Shown: positions 34,918 through 43,378 of the stretch, in pieces | Position numbering within the stretch: the stretch's first letter is position 1 | Layout: each line of letters begins with the position of its first letter | DNA from: Rufibacter radiotolerans | GTDB taxonomy: Bacteria; Bacteroidota; Bacteroidia; Cytophagales; Hymenobacteraceae | DNA: 64,000 bases | Assembly (NCBI RefSeq): GCF_001078055.1 | Contig: NZ_CP010777.1 | Coordinates: 580,408 to 644,407, forward strand | Direction: 5' to 3' | The notes under the pieces: generated by a model | The model's input: only the letters and a program-made list of their open reading frames with translations | What the model was told of the DNA's origin: nothing | Databases searched by the model: none | Translations under genes and position numbers: made by a program

Positions 34918-35685
34918 CTACACCCAGCCTTCTTTAATGGCTTTGGCCACTAATTCTGAAGAACTGGCTACCTGGGCTTTGGCCAGAATGTTTTTACGGT
35001 GGGTATTTACAGTGTGCATACTTATGTGTAATTCCTCGCTTATTAGGCGACTGGGTTTGCCGGCAATGATCATGCTCAGGATTTCCTTTTCCCGTTTGCT
35101 CAACACTTCTTTCTGAGGAGAGAAAGCCTGCTTAGTTTTCACGTCAATATAGGAGGGTTCGCCGTCTAAACCAATAAAGGAAAGCATGGGGTTGCCGTCG
35201 GGCTTCAGGTGCGTAATGTCTGTGTGCAAATCCAAGCTGCGCATAAAGCTGCCCGGTGTGTCACCTACCTGTATGCATATAGCCTGCTGAAGAATCCTGA
35301 TATACTGACCATCTGCCTTTTGGAGCCTATAGTCATACCTCACCTTGTACTTCATGCATTGCTCAGGTTCCAGTTGGTTAAAGAAATCTACCACGGTAGC
35401 CTCAAAGTTAAGGAAGAAGGGCAGGTCCTCTGGGTGGATTTTCTTTATGATGGTAGGGACCGTGAATTCTTCCGGCTGGTAGCCTAAAATGGAGGTCATA
35501 TTATCACTTACAAACTCAACGGCAGCGTCTTGGGTGTTGAAAATAAAATAATAGTACTCGCCTACATGGAAAACATTGAGCAATTTTTTATGGATGACCA
35601 ATTCACGCTCTAAGGCAGGAATATAGGAGCCTTTGTTGATTTCTTTCCAGATCTTCTTTGCTTCGTCGTAAATGATCAAATCCAT
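34918..35685 (-). CDS. PAS-domain LuxR-type transcriptional regulator
   Basis: A 255-residue protein with an N-terminal region, a PAS-like fold (about 45-165; NMTSILGYQPEEF, IHPEDLPFF) and a C-terminal LuxR helix-turn-helix (about 195-255; LSKREKEILSMIIAGKPSRL, then MHTVNTHRKNIL). The PAS domain suggests sensing a small ligand or redox state; there is no membrane segment or receiver domain. Its targets are unknown. The adjacent receptor gene, in the same direction, is one candidate. Confidence 0.87.
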   Translation of the reverse strand: MDLIIYDEAKKIWKEINKGSYIPALERELVIHKKLLNVFHVGEYYYFIFNTQDAAVEFVSDNMTSILGYQPEEFTVPTIIKKIHPEDLPFFLNFEATVVDFFNQLEPEQCMKYKVRYDYRLQKADGQYIRILQQAICIQVGDTPGSFMRSLDLHTDITHLKPDGNPMLSFIGLDGEPSYIDVKTKQAFSPQKEVLSKREKEILSMIIAGKPSRLISEELHISMHTVNTHRKNILAKAQVASSSELVAKAIKEGWV

Positions 35686-36086
35686 TAGTAGGTAGTTTTA
35701 GTATCTTTTCTTGTATAAATAGCCCAAAGGGGTTTTGATAATTCTATAAATATTTAATATTTCTAATTGTTAATTTTATCATGTCGAGCTCCTGTTTCTT
35801 ATGTAAAGTAGAGGCAAAAATTTTAGTTGCCGTTTCTCGCGTAAACCCAAGCGCAGCGCAGTTTTTAGCTTTTAATGGATAAGCCGTTGATACGGAGGAG
35901 GTTTTGAAAGCTTAAGGTAAATACTTACTACTTTTAGCCTTTCTGCACCACTCGTTTTCAAAAGCCGTTCCACTAATATAAAAATAGTAAGCGGTTTTAG
36001 CAATAATTCTCACCTTTGGCATAAACCGAAAAGGCAGGGTGCAATAAATGGTTTAGGATTATTTTAGGGAGAACGGCCCCGAAACG
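35686..36086. other. AT-rich gene-free stretch
   Basis: No gene or named signal is supported. A decayed palindrome copy (36051-36086) closes it. It probably carries the promoter of the LuxR-type gene. Confidence 0.45.
36051..36086. repeat. dispersed palindrome, copy 15 (decayed left arm)
   Basis: GTTTAGGATTATTTTAGG then GAACGGCCCCGAAACG; the right arm is of the CGGCCCC class and runs straight into the ferredoxin terminator. Confidence 0.6.
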
Positions 36087-36124
36087 AAAAAGCCCCGGTG
36101 GTAAATTTCTTACCGCCGGGACTC
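36087..36124 (-). terminator. terminator of the reductase-ferredoxin operon
   Basis: The stem AGTCCCGGCGGTAA with a partly wobble-paired partner; read on the minus strand it ends in a T-run. Confidence 0.8.
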
Positions 36125-36143
36125 TCATTTTCATAACTTAGCC

Positions 36144-36467
36144 TTAGTGGTTGGCCATAAGCCTGAGCACCGCCCCATCCAGGTCTGGGGTGACTTTGAT
36201 CTGGCAGGAGAGGCGGCTGCCAGCCCGCAGGTTAGGCAGGTTCTCCAGCATATACAATTCGTCATCAGACGGCTCGGGCAATTCAGGAGATTCCATAAGT
36301 TCCACGTGGCAGGTGGCGCACAGGGCCATACCGCCGCAAGTGGCCATAATTTCCAGCTCATGGGCTTTTAAGGCCTCCATCAGGCTCAGACCCATGTCGG
36401 TGGGCAGAGAGAGAGCCACCTTTTCTCCGGCTTCGGTTTCTACATAAACAGTGATATCTTCTTGCAT
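36144..36467 (-). CDS. 2Fe-2S ferredoxin (adrenodoxin/ISC-type)
   Basis: A 107-residue electron carrier. The four cluster ligands are Cys44, Cys50, Cys53 (CGGMALCATC) and Cys88 (LSCQI), the C-x5-C-x2-C-x~34-C spacing of vertebrate-type ferredoxins. It lies 4 bp after its likely reductase, so the pair probably forms an NADPH-to-ferredoxin chain. The terminal electron acceptor is not in the window. Confidence 0.93.
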   Translation of the reverse strand: MQEDITVYVETEAGEKVALSLPTDMGLSLMEALKAHELEIMATCGGMALCATCHVELMESPELPEPSDDELYMLENLPNLRAGSRLSCQIKVTPDLDGAVLRLMANH

Positions 36468-36471
36468 GGCC

Positions 36472-37485
36472 TTACATGGTGGGCACTCCGTTCACGGTAG
36501 TGTATTTCAAAACGAATTTCTTATCTGGGTAAATAAGCGAGTAGGCGCTCTGGGCCATGAGGGCCGCCTCATGGAAACCGCAAAGGATCAGTTTCAGCTT
36601 ACCCGGGTAGGTGTTGATATCGCCAATGGCGTAAACGCCTTCTATATTAGTGCTGTAGTCTACGGTGTTCACCACAATAGCAGATTTCTCCAGCTCCAGG
36701 CCCCAGTTCTCCAAGGGGCCCAGTTTAGGCACCAACCCGAAAAGCGGGATAAAGTAATCGGTTTCCAGAGTATATGGCTCTGCTCCATCTGGCACAATGG
36801 TCACGGCGCTCAACTGGCCGTCTCCGTGCACTTCGGTCACGTTGGCTTTCAGGAGCAGGTTCATGTGGCCCTCTTCAGAGAGGCTAGTCACGCGGGCCGC
36901 CGATTCCGGCGCGCCCCTGAAGGTAGTGCCGCGGTGCACTAAGGTGAGTTCTTTGGCTACGTCGGCTAGGAAAATGGCCCAGTCCAGGGCAGAGTCTCCG
37001 CCGCCGGCCAGCACCACGCGCTTGTCACGGTAATGCTCAGGGTCCAGGATCATGTAGTTCACGCCTTTGCCGCCTTCGTAGTCGGTTAGGTTTTCAATGG
37101 CCGGTTTGCGGGGCTCAAAGGAACCCAGGCCGCCGGCAATCACCACCACCTTGCAGAAAATCTCGGTGCCTTCAGAAGAAACCACCCTAAAGGAGCCGTC
37201 TTCCTGTTTGTCCAGTGTTTCCACGCGCTCGCCTAAGGTAAAGGTGGGGTGGAAAGGCTTGATCTGCTCCATTAAATTGGTCACCAACTCGCCGGCCAGA
37301 ATGAAAGGGAAGCCCGGGATATCATAGATAGGTTTCTTGGGGTAAATCTCAGAAAGCTGACCGCCCACCTGGGGCAGGGCATCAATCACGTGGCACTTCA
37401 TCTTGAGCAAGCCTGCCTCAAACACCGCAAACAAGCCCACCGGCCCGGCGCCAATAATACAGATATCAGTAGTTACAGTTGACAT
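36472..37485 (-). CDS. thioredoxin-reductase-like ferredoxin--NADP+ reductase
   Basis: A 337-residue flavoprotein with an N-terminal FAD-binding motif (ICIIGAGPVGLFAVFEAG) and a central NADPH motif (VVLAGGGDSALDWAIFLA), and no redox-active Cys pair, as in the TrxR-like FNR family. The C-terminal YAIGDINTYPGKLKLILCGF binds FAD. The ATG at 37485 is chosen; the longer open frame is a poor leader. A TTACTTTG element (plus 37588-37595) may be its -7 box. It transfers electrons from NADPH to the ferredoxin encoded next. Confidence 0.92.
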   Translation of the reverse strand: MSTVTTDICIIGAGPVGLFAVFEAGLLKMKCHVIDALPQVGGQLSEIYPKKPIYDIPGFPFILAGELVTNLMEQIKPFHPTFTLGERVETLDKQEDGSFRVVSSEGTEIFCKVVVIAGGLGSFEPRKPAIENLTDYEGGKGVNYMILDPEHYRDKRVVLAGGGDSALDWAIFLADVAKELTLVHRGTTFRGAPESAARVTSLSEEGHMNLLLKANVTEVHGDGQLSAVTIVPDGAEPYTLETDYFIPLFGLVPKLGPLENWGLELEKSAIVVNTVDYSTNIEGVYAIGDINTYPGKLKLILCGFHEAALMAQSAYSLIYPDKKFVLKYTTVNGVPTM

Positions 37486-37699
37486 AATAGGTAAATGTTG
37501 CAAAAAGGGGCGGTCAGGTTTCTGCCTGTGGGCCCGTAAAAAATGGCAAATGCCCTGCTTTGGCAAAAGCTTTGACGTTTGCGCCTGCAAAGTAACACGT
37601 TTTTACCCTAAAGTGTTTCCTCCAAAGCCGCAGAACCAAAACTGATTCTTGTCACTTTTGGATTAAATCGTAATTTTAGCCGTTCTAACCTGTTACTAC

Positions 37700-38539
37700 A
37701 TGCTAAACTATATCACCTGGGACGTATCTCCCGACATCTTTTCCTTAGGTCCGGTGACCGTTCGCTGGTACGGATTGCTCTTCGCCATGGCCTTTGTGGC
37801 CACCCAGCCCATTGAGAAATACATCTACCGCAAAGACGGCCGCAAGGACGAGGATGTGGACATTCTCACCATGTACATGATTGTGGGAACCGTGATTGGC
37901 GCCCGCCTGGGGCATTGCCTCTTCTATGACCCGGTGTATTACCTGTCTAACCCGCTGGAAATTCTCAAGATCTGGGAAGGCGGCCTGGCCAGCCACGGCG
38001 GTACCATTGGTATTCTATTGGCGCTCTATATGTTCTGCCGCAAATACAAGTTTGATTACCTCTGGGTGCTGGACCGCATTGTGATAGTGGTGGCCGTGGG
38101 CGGGATGTTTATTAGGTTAGGCAACCTGATGAACTCTGAGATCATTGGCAAACCCTCAGACCTGCCCTGGGCCTTTAAATTCGTGCGTAACAATGAGCTG
38201 TTCAACGGCGTGCCCGCCTATATGGATCCCCGGCACCCCAGCCAGTTGTATGAAAGCCTTTTCTGCCTGGTGCTCTTTATTATGCTGTACACCCTCTGGA
38301 AGCGCGGGGCCGGCCAGATTAGAGGGTTCCTGTTTGGGCTGTTTGTGACCCTGCTCTTCACCTTCCGGTTCCTGATTGAGTTCACCAAAGAGAACCAGGA
38401 GAAGTTTGAAGACGAACTGCCTTTGAACATGGGCCAATGGCTGAGCATCCCGTTGATCTTGATTGGTATTGCCGTTTTAATCTATTCTTTAAGGCAACCC
38501 CGACAGCCCAATACGGTAGCCAGCAGCAAGGCGGTTTAG
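37700..38539 (+). CDS. lgt: prolipoprotein diacylglyceryl transferase
   Basis: A 279-residue inner-membrane enzyme that attaches diacylglycerol to lipobox Cys residues. It has about seven hydrophobic segments, the Lgt signature as IRLGNLMNSEIIG (about 135-147), a conserved GARLGHCLFYDP and HPSQLYESL. The stop TAG lies within a dispersed palindrome copy. It is monocistronic. Confidence 0.97.
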   Translation: MLNYITWDVSPDIFSLGPVTVRWYGLLFAMAFVATQPIEKYIYRKDGRKDEDVDILTMYMIVGTVIGARLGHCLFYDPVYYLSNPLEILKIWEGGLASHGGTIGILLALYMFCRKYKFDYLWVLDRIVIVVAVGGMFIRLGNLMNSEIIGKPSDLPWAFKFVRNNELFNGVPAYMDPRHPSQLYESLFCLVLFIMLYTLWKRGAGQIRGFLFGLFVTLLFTFRFLIEFTKENQEKFEDELPLNMGQWLSIPLILIGIAVLIYSLRQPRQPNTVASSKAV

Positions 38540-38570
38540 GCCTGTTTTACCAAAAACACTCTTAAAACGG
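38532..38570. repeat. dispersed palindrome, copy 16, containing the lgt stop
   Basis: CGGTTTAGGCCTGTTTTACC at the left, with the TAG stop of lgt at 38537-38539, and a degenerate CTCTTAAAACGG at the right that overlaps the next terminator. Confidence 0.8.
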
Positions 38571-38608
38571 CCGGGCCCCGCTCTTACTAAGAGCGGGGCC
38601 CGGCCGTT
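38566..38608. terminator. bidirectional terminator fused to palindrome copy 16
   Basis: A 20-bp perfect GC-rich stem (AACGGCCGGGCCCCGCTCTT) with loop ACT, between the convergent lgt and exported-protein genes. Confidence 0.88.
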
Positions 38609-38628
38609 AATTTTATAGGAGGTGCGCG

Positions 38629-39471
38629 CTACAGGCTAAACTGGAACAGGTTCCCTTCTTCGTTGCTGATGATCAGGTTGCTGTTGTCTTTGAAGAGCAC
38701 CGCCTCTGCCTGGCCTACCTTGGGCAGGTCCAGCACTTGGGGCTTCTGCCCGAAGAACTGGTTGGTGCCTTTGGCGACGGGGTACAGATAAAGCTTGCCA
38801 TAGGTCAGAACTGCCAGGTGGCGTCCGTCTGGGCTTAGGTCAGCGGAGGTGACCAGGCCGGGGAGTTCCTGCTTGCGCAACAGTTTGGCGGTGTGGGTGC
38901 CGGGCGTGTCTTCCAGTTCATACAGTTTGGCGTACCTAGAGGCGCCCCGGTCTTTGGAGATCAGATAGAGCTTGCTGTTATACCAGAAAAAAGCCTCACA
39001 GTCAAAGTTGCGGTCCCGCTTTTCCAGTTTGCCGCTAATGGGCTGGTCTTCATACTTGAAATGGATTTCCTGGACCTTGAACCCGTTTTTAGGCGATACT
39101 TTGTAAATATGCAGGTCGCGGCGTTTGTTGCTGTTGTTGCCCGTGTCTCCTATGTAGAGAAAGCCTTTGGTGTCCTGGGCCAGGTCTTCCCAATCGGTGT
39201 TGGTGGTGCCGCTGACGGTTACTTGTTTGAGCAGTTTCCCCTTCTCGTTGATCTTATAAAGCACAGGTCCGTTGCCGGCGTCATTGTGGGTCCAGTAAGT
39301 GTTGGCCTCATCGGCTAGTTCCAGCCCCGAACTCTCAACTATGGCCTCTGGCAGATGGGCCAGATGGCGTAAAGGTCCGGCGGGTGCCAGGGCGGGCACA
39401 TTACTGCTTAAGACAAACGCAACGGGTAAGGCCAAAAGAGCACACCGTTTGGTAAAAGACAAATGTTTCAT
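38629..39471 (-). CDS. exported protein, probable beta-propeller
   Basis: A 280-residue protein I cannot name. The signal peptide is ALLALPVAFVLSSNVPALA (about 11-29). The mature part has repeated blade-like strands: YWTHNDAGNGPVLYKIN, GFLYIGDTGNN, AFFWYNSKLYLISKD, HLAVLTYGKLYLY, NLIISNEEGNLFQFSL. It reads as a periplasmic or surface propeller, possibly a binding protein. It is similar in style, but not obviously in sequence, to the protein at 527-1384. Confidence 0.75.
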   Translation of the reverse strand: MKHLSFTKRCALLALPVAFVLSSNVPALAPAGPLRHLAHLPEAIVESSGLELADEANTYWTHNDAGNGPVLYKINEKGKLLKQVTVSGTTNTDWEDLAQDTKGFLYIGDTGNNSNKRRDLHIYKVSPKNGFKVQEIHFKYEDQPISGKLEKRDRNFDCEAFFWYNSKLYLISKDRGASRYAKLYELEDTPGTHTAKLLRKQELPGLVTSADLSPDGRHLAVLTYGKLYLYPVAKGTNQFFGQKPQVLDLPKVGQAEAVLFKDNSNLIISNEEGNLFQFSL

Positions 39472-39578
39472 TCTGGTTCCTGTAAAGTGGGTAAAAGACT
39501 CGCCGGCAGGCGGCGGAACTTTATTTAACGAAACCAGGAACTAAGGGGTTGAGAAAAAAGTGATTTACGCCTTTTCTT

Positions 39579-39618
39579 CCGTTTTAAGGCTGTTTTTAGT
39601 AAAACGGGCCTAAAACAG
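39579..39618. repeat. dispersed palindrome, copy 17
   Basis: CCGTTTTAAGGCTGTTTTTAG and AAAACGGGCCTAAAACAG, between the exported-protein and YdjM-like genes. Confidence 0.82.
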
Positions 39619-39677
39619 AAAAGCCATTTAACCAGGCATAAAAGTAACAGCTTGCCAGGCCAGGGTCTTGTAATTCT

Positions 39678-40247
39678 TTACTTACCGCCAGTAGAGTTGT
39701 TGACCTGGGGCTTAGTTCTCTGCCGCACCAGGTACACCAGGAGCAGGTACACCATGCAGGGTAGCCCCACCCACAGAAACTCACTTTTGAGTACCGCTAC
39801 CCCCCGGCTGCTAAAGAAATTCTTTACCCCAATAGGCGAAACCTGGATGGGGCGCCAAGGGAGAAAGTACCGGGTATTGTCAAAAGGGGAGAAGATGGCC
39901 ACGCCCAGCCCGCCGGAGGTCATGGCATCCAGGAGGGGGTGAGAGGCAGTGCAAAGGAAAAAGAAAAGCACATACTTAAATCCGCTGGCGGAAAAGAGAG
40001 AAGTGCGCCGGTAGAAAAGAAACGTCACTAACAGACCCAGCAGCAACGCAAAGACCAGCGAATGGGAGAAGCCCCTGTGCCCCAGAAAATGCTCGTAAGG
40101 AACCCCAAATTTAAACATCACCACATCAGCATCTGGGAACACCGTGCAGAAAGCCCCTAAGCCCAAAAGTTTAAAGGTCTTTCCTTTCAAATTGGCGCCT
40201 TTCCCCAAGGCCACCGCCACCAGGGCATGGGCGAATGCTGATGCCAT
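39678..40247 (-). CDS. YdjM-like membrane-bound metal-dependent hydrolase
   Basis: A 189-residue protein with about four membrane segments. The family pattern is visible: MASAFAHALVAVALG at the N-terminus, FPDADVV, HRGFSHSLVFALLLG and ASHPLLDAMTSGG, whose His and Asp residues probably bind metal. Its substrate is not established. The ATG at 40247 matches the usual family start. Confidence 0.88.
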   Translation of the reverse strand: MASAFAHALVAVALGKGANLKGKTFKLLGLGAFCTVFPDADVVMFKFGVPYEHFLGHRGFSHSLVFALLLGLLVTFLFYRRTSLFSASGFKYVLFFFLCTASHPLLDAMTSGGLGVAIFSPFDNTRYFLPWRPIQVSPIGVKNFFSSRGVAVLKSEFLWVGLPCMVYLLLVYLVRQRTKPQVNNSTGGK

Positions 40248-40372
40248 TCTGTCTTTTGCGTTAAAGGTTAGCTGGCAAGTAAAGGCATTCTCGGGCAACA
40301 AGCAACTTCAGAAAAGACAAACGCAGGATAGGGGAGCTTTGTGTAAAGAAATTGCCCCTCAACCAAGTCCTT

Positions 40373-40418
40373 AAAACAGAGGCGCCGGCACTTGGTCTAG
40401 TGCCGGCGCCTCTGTTTT
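40373..40418 (-). terminator. terminator hairpin fused to palindrome copy 18
   Basis: A 19-bp perfect stem (AAAACAGAGGCGCCGGCAC) with an 8-nt loop, downstream of the cytosine deaminase gene on the minus strand. Its outer CTGTTTT is shared with the adjacent palindrome. Confidence 0.85.
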
Positions 40419-40450
40419 ACGCCCGTTTTGGCCAAAACGGGCGTAAAACG
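40412..40450. repeat. dispersed palindrome, copy 18 (perfect)
   Basis: GTTTTACGCCCGTTTTGG (40414-40431) is exactly complementary to 40432-40449, with no loop; the stem class is CGCCCG/CGGGCG. Confidence 0.9.
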
Positions 40451-40462
40451 CGTTGCCAAGGG

Positions 40463-40903
40463 TTAAACCCCAATGTCTTCGTTCCAGAGGGCCGGCTTTT
40501 CCTGGATGAACTGCTGCATGAGGGAGTAGCACTCCGGGTCATCTACCACGGTTACGTCCACGCCCCGGGACCGGAGCAGTTCTTCCTCGCCCAGAAAGGT
40601 TTTGTTCTCGCCTACCACCACCTTGGGTATGCCATACAGCAGAATGGTACCCGAACACATGGAACAAGGGGAAAGGGTAGTGTAGATGGTGCACTCGCGG
40701 TAGACAGAAGCCGGTTGGCGGCCTGCGTTCTCCAGGGCATCCATCTCGCCGTGCAGAATGGCGCTGCCTTCCTGTACCCGTTTGTTGTGGCCCCGGCCGA
40801 TGATCTTGCCCTGGTGCACCAACACCGATCCAATGGGGATGCCTCCTTCTGCATATCCTTTTTTAGCCTCGTCTAGCGCGGCCTGCATAAATTGATCTGT
40901 CAT
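40463..40903 (-). CDS. cytosine deaminase, yeast Fcy1-like
   Basis: A 146-residue zinc deaminase. Zinc and catalytic residues are His51-x-Glu53 (LHGEMDA) and Cys80/Cys83 (SPCSMC). Beyond these it closely resembles fungal cytosine deaminase: GGIPIGSVL, IGRGHNKR, TTLSPCSMCSG, YGIPKVVVGEN, and the C-terminal WNEDIG in which the fungal Trp and Asp contact the base. It is therefore expected to deaminate free cytosine to uracil for pyrimidine salvage, unlike the larger unrelated CodA enzyme. Guanine deaminase or a generic nucleoside deaminase is the alternative. Confidence 0.88.
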   Translation of the reverse strand: MTDQFMQAALDEAKKGYAEGGIPIGSVLVHQGKIIGRGHNKRVQEGSAILHGEMDALENAGRQPASVYRECTIYTTLSPCSMCSGTILLYGIPKVVVGENKTFLGEEELLRSRGVDVTVVDDPECYSLMQQFIQEKPALWNEDIGV

Positions 40904-41058
40904 TAGTGTGGGTTTTAAGTTATACCTCCTTTAAAGGAACCTATGAGATGCGTACGCGGCCAAGGCCGGAAGGGATATAAAGGGAGCTACAGAAAGCATA
41001 TCGGCGGGAAGCCGTTACCAAGAAATAGGAGCTTTGTAGCCAGGTAATGTAAAAGTGA

Positions 41059-41114
41059 GCGGGGTGCTGTTTTGGGGCCGTTTTACAGAAAACGGCCCCA
41101 AAACAGCACCCCGC
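41059..41114 (-). terminator. palindrome copy 19 extended to a 26-bp hairpin
   Basis: A perfect 26-bp stem (41059-41084/41089-41114) with loop ACAG. The core is the dispersed palindrome of the GGGGCCG class, flanked by an extra GCGGGGTGCT. It is placed 31 bp after the stop of the second globin-like gene, so it probably ends that transcript. Confidence 0.8.
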
Positions 41115-41144
41115 AAAAAGGGTTTAGAGAAGAAACGAGATGTG

Positions 41145-41540
41145 TTACACCAATCCGGCATGCGGTATGTCTACGCTGCCTTTGTGGTCTAAGGCGGCAA
41201 ACTTTTCTTTGACCAGTTCGGCCAGAATGCCGGTGAACTGCTCCTCAATGGCCTGGTGGAGCTGCCGTTGCCACTGCCGGCTAATGTGGGTGTGCGAGAG
41301 CTTGAGGGAGGAATAGATGCTTTCCGGCATTTCGCCGCTTTTGCCTAACAATAGCCAGCTGAAGAGGGCAAAAAGACCGCCCATCATTTTGTCTCTTTCA
41401 GGCAAAGGAAGCTGGTGGCAATAGATGGCGCGCAAGGGGTCATGCTCTACCGCCTCACAGAAAGACTCCACCAGTTGCCTGATATCCTCTTCTTCTATAA
41501 GTCCGTTGAGAACCTGTTCCAGTTTTACAGTTGCAGTCAT
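41145..41540 (-). CDS. diverged truncated-globin-like protein (second of a tandem pair)
   Basis: A 131-residue helical protein. By eye it follows the group III truncated haemoglobin pattern: DIRQLVESFCEAVEHDPL (helix A/B), FALFSWLLLG (E), and LSHTHISRQW then EEQFTGILAELVKEKF (F-H). In an ungapped comparison with the copy before it and with my memory of the family, the proximal haem His position is Tyr (IYSSLKL). Haem binding is therefore uncertain. It lies 4 bp after its paralogue. Family assignment rests on pattern, not on a search. Confidence 0.6.
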   Translation of the reverse strand: MTATVKLEQVLNGLIEEEDIRQLVESFCEAVEHDPLRAIYCHQLPLPERDKMMGGLFALFSWLLLGKSGEMPESIYSSLKLSHTHISRQWQRQLHQAIEEQFTGILAELVKEKFAALDHKGSVDIPHAGLV

Positions 41541-41544
41541 GGTT

Positions 41545-41919
41545 TCAGGTGGGGATTTGGAAGTGAATGGAAGTAAGCCTGGCCAGAATAGATGCCCTCG
41601 CCTTGGCCACCTCGGCCAGCTTTCCTTTAAAGTTTTCCTCCAAAGCCTCATAGAACAGGTGAATCCATCTGCCAATGTGGGCGGTGGGGAGATGCAGGAA
41701 CGCGTAGTTGGAGAGGGGGTGGTGCAGATACGGCGAGGCCTCTAACAGCACAGAGCGCCAAAAGTGGAGCATGAGCCGTTCATTCTGCGCAATCTCCTTT
41801 TCCACGGAAGGTGGAATAAGGTGGTGGAGGCGGCCTTTCTCTTCAAAGGCTTTTACCAGCAGCGCAATGTCCTGCACAGATCTGATATCGGTTTCGGGTA
41901 CGGAAGTGGTAGACAGCAT
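41545..41919 (-). CDS. diverged truncated-globin-like protein (first of a tandem pair)
   Basis: A 124-residue protein with a good group III truncated haemoglobin layout: DIALLVKAFEEK, LMLHFWRSVLLE (matching the FWxxxLLG helix), SPYLHHPLSNY, AHIGRWIHLFYEALEENFKG and ARASILARL. The Y-x-x-x-P spacing matches the family exactly, and the residue that should be the proximal His is Tyr (in PLSNYAF). It may be a haem-free globin fold or may bind haem through Tyr or a nearby His. It is co-transcribed with the following paralogue. Confidence 0.65.
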   Translation of the reverse strand: MLSTTSVPETDIRSVQDIALLVKAFEEKGRLHHLIPPSVEKEIAQNERLMLHFWRSVLLEASPYLHHPLSNYAFLHLPTAHIGRWIHLFYEALEENFKGKLAEVAKARASILARLTSIHFQIPT

Positions 41920-42475
41920 ACTATTCGTAGGGTTTAGGGTACGGCGCGCTACTCTTGATACAGCAGGAATAGGGCAGGAACGGGAACTCTATGTTAATTG
42001 GCCCTTAAAAGCGGCCATACCTTTGTGATTGCTTTCGGCAACCCCGGGAGCGCAGGGGAAAGGAACCAGATAGCACCTAAGGAAAATACTTCTGGGTTAT
42101 GCTACGTAAACGCTTCTCTCTAAGAAGGAAGACCAACCAGACAGACGTTTTAAAGAAGCAAGTGCTGGTTAAAGGGGAAGCAGAATATAAAAATAGCAGA
42201 GGGAGCCCTCACTACTTTTGTAGGGGAAACGAGTGTTGTAATAAGGCCTTCTTACCAAAGGCGGAGGCTAACTTAGGTAAAGATGATAATAAATATAAAC
42301 AAAATAAATGATACTTATCACCTTTAAGCCTAAAAATTAAAATATTAGCAATTGAGATTATCACCATTTAGTTACGGTAACCTCCTTGCTTGGGTAGGAC
42401 AGAAAGAACATGTGCCTTAGCCATCAAACCATTATGGCAGATCAACCGTCCTACCTGATTCCTCCGCCACCTGCG
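41920..42475. other. gene-poor stretch with orphan promoter-like elements
   Basis: No convincing gene. Plus-strand -7 matches TACCTTTG (42018-42025) and TACTTTTG (42213-42220) are not followed by a credible coding region. A 70-codon frame at 42099-42311 is Lys/Arg/Asn-rich without family resemblance. The last 150 bp are AT-rich. A small RNA or small peptide is possible. Confidence 0.4.
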
Positions 42476-42889
42476 TTAAATGTAGCGCTCGGCAAACCTG
42501 AACAGGTCTCCTTTGTATTGGCTGAAGTCCTTGGAGAAGGCGGCTATCTGCTGTTTGTGCTTCAGGTGTACCTCACGGTACAATTGGTCGTCAAACGGGG
42601 CTTTTTCCTGGGTAAGTTTCTGGAGGTATGCCTCATGCTTTCGCACCTCCTTTTTGAATTGGGGAAGCAATTCTCCCTGGTAATAGATGATCAGCTGCTG
42701 AAAATGGTCCACGTGCCTTTTGTCATCGGCGGTAGCCTTTTGGGTGACTTTCTCCAGAAGCTTTTGGTAAAAGTTAAGCTCAAACCCCCAGAACTCAATT
42801 TCCTGCAGCCATGTCTGGCTTTCCTGGTGTAGGTCAGAGATCCCTATTTCAAGCAGGTGTTTCGGCGAAGCGGTGTGCTGGGTTTCCAT
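42476..42889 (-). CDS. coiled-coil protein of unknown function
   Basis: A 137-residue, almost entirely helical protein rich in Gln, Lys, Glu and His, with heptad-like spacing (FWGFELNFYQKLLEKV, LPQFKKEVRKHEAYLQKL). There is no signal peptide or membrane segment. The codon pattern is consistent with a real gene, but I do not recognise a family. It is a single gene in AT-rich surroundings. Confidence 0.6.
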   Translation of the reverse strand: METQHTASPKHLLEIGISDLHQESQTWLQEIEFWGFELNFYQKLLEKVTQKATADDKRHVDHFQQLIIYYQGELLPQFKKEVRKHEAYLQKLTQEKAPFDDQLYREVHLKHKQQIAAFSKDFSQYKGDLFRFAERYI

Positions 42890-43110
42890 CTTTTTCTAGG
42901 TTTTAGTGCGACGAATAACTGGCCTTTTGCTAAGACGAATATCACCAAACCTTGCGCCAAAAGCAATTTTATTATTGTTAATTTTATAAAAACTTTAAAT
43001 AAATTAATACAATAAAGAGTTGGTTCTCTCTTACTTTTATTCTTTTTCCAGAATAAGTGCTAAAACTACGAACGCTAGTTGGATAGGGGAGGGAGAGACA
43101 GGAGGCAAAG

Positions 43111-43341
43111 CTAAGGAACAGGGTCATAGCCGTGTCCGCCCCAGGGGTGGCAGCGGCCAATACGCTTTAAAGCCATCCAGCCGCCTTTAAAAGGGCCGTA
43201 TTTTACAATAGCCTGCTGCGCGAAGGCGGAACAGGTAGGCGTGAAACGGCAGCTGCCGGGAGTAAGCGGTGAAATAGTGTAGCGGTAAACCCAGACAATG
43301 CCCAGAAAGAGTTGCCTGAAAAGCCAATTCAAAAGATTCAT
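43111..43341 (-). CDS. yidD: membrane protein insertion efficiency factor YidD
   Basis: A 76-residue protein assisting YidC-dependent insertion. The hallmark [18 protein letters not shown], the [16 protein letters not shown] helix and the C-terminal [13 protein letters not shown] are complete. Here it stands alone, divergent from the S46 peptidase, rather than next to rnpA or yidC. Confidence 0.95.
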   Translation of the reverse strand: MNLLNWLFRQLFLGIVWVYRYTISPLTPGSCRFTPTCSAFAQQAIVKYGPFKGGWMALKRIGRCHPWGGHGYDPVP

Positions 43342-43378
43342 AGTGCGGCGAGTATCGCGAAAAAAAGTGACAAATCAT

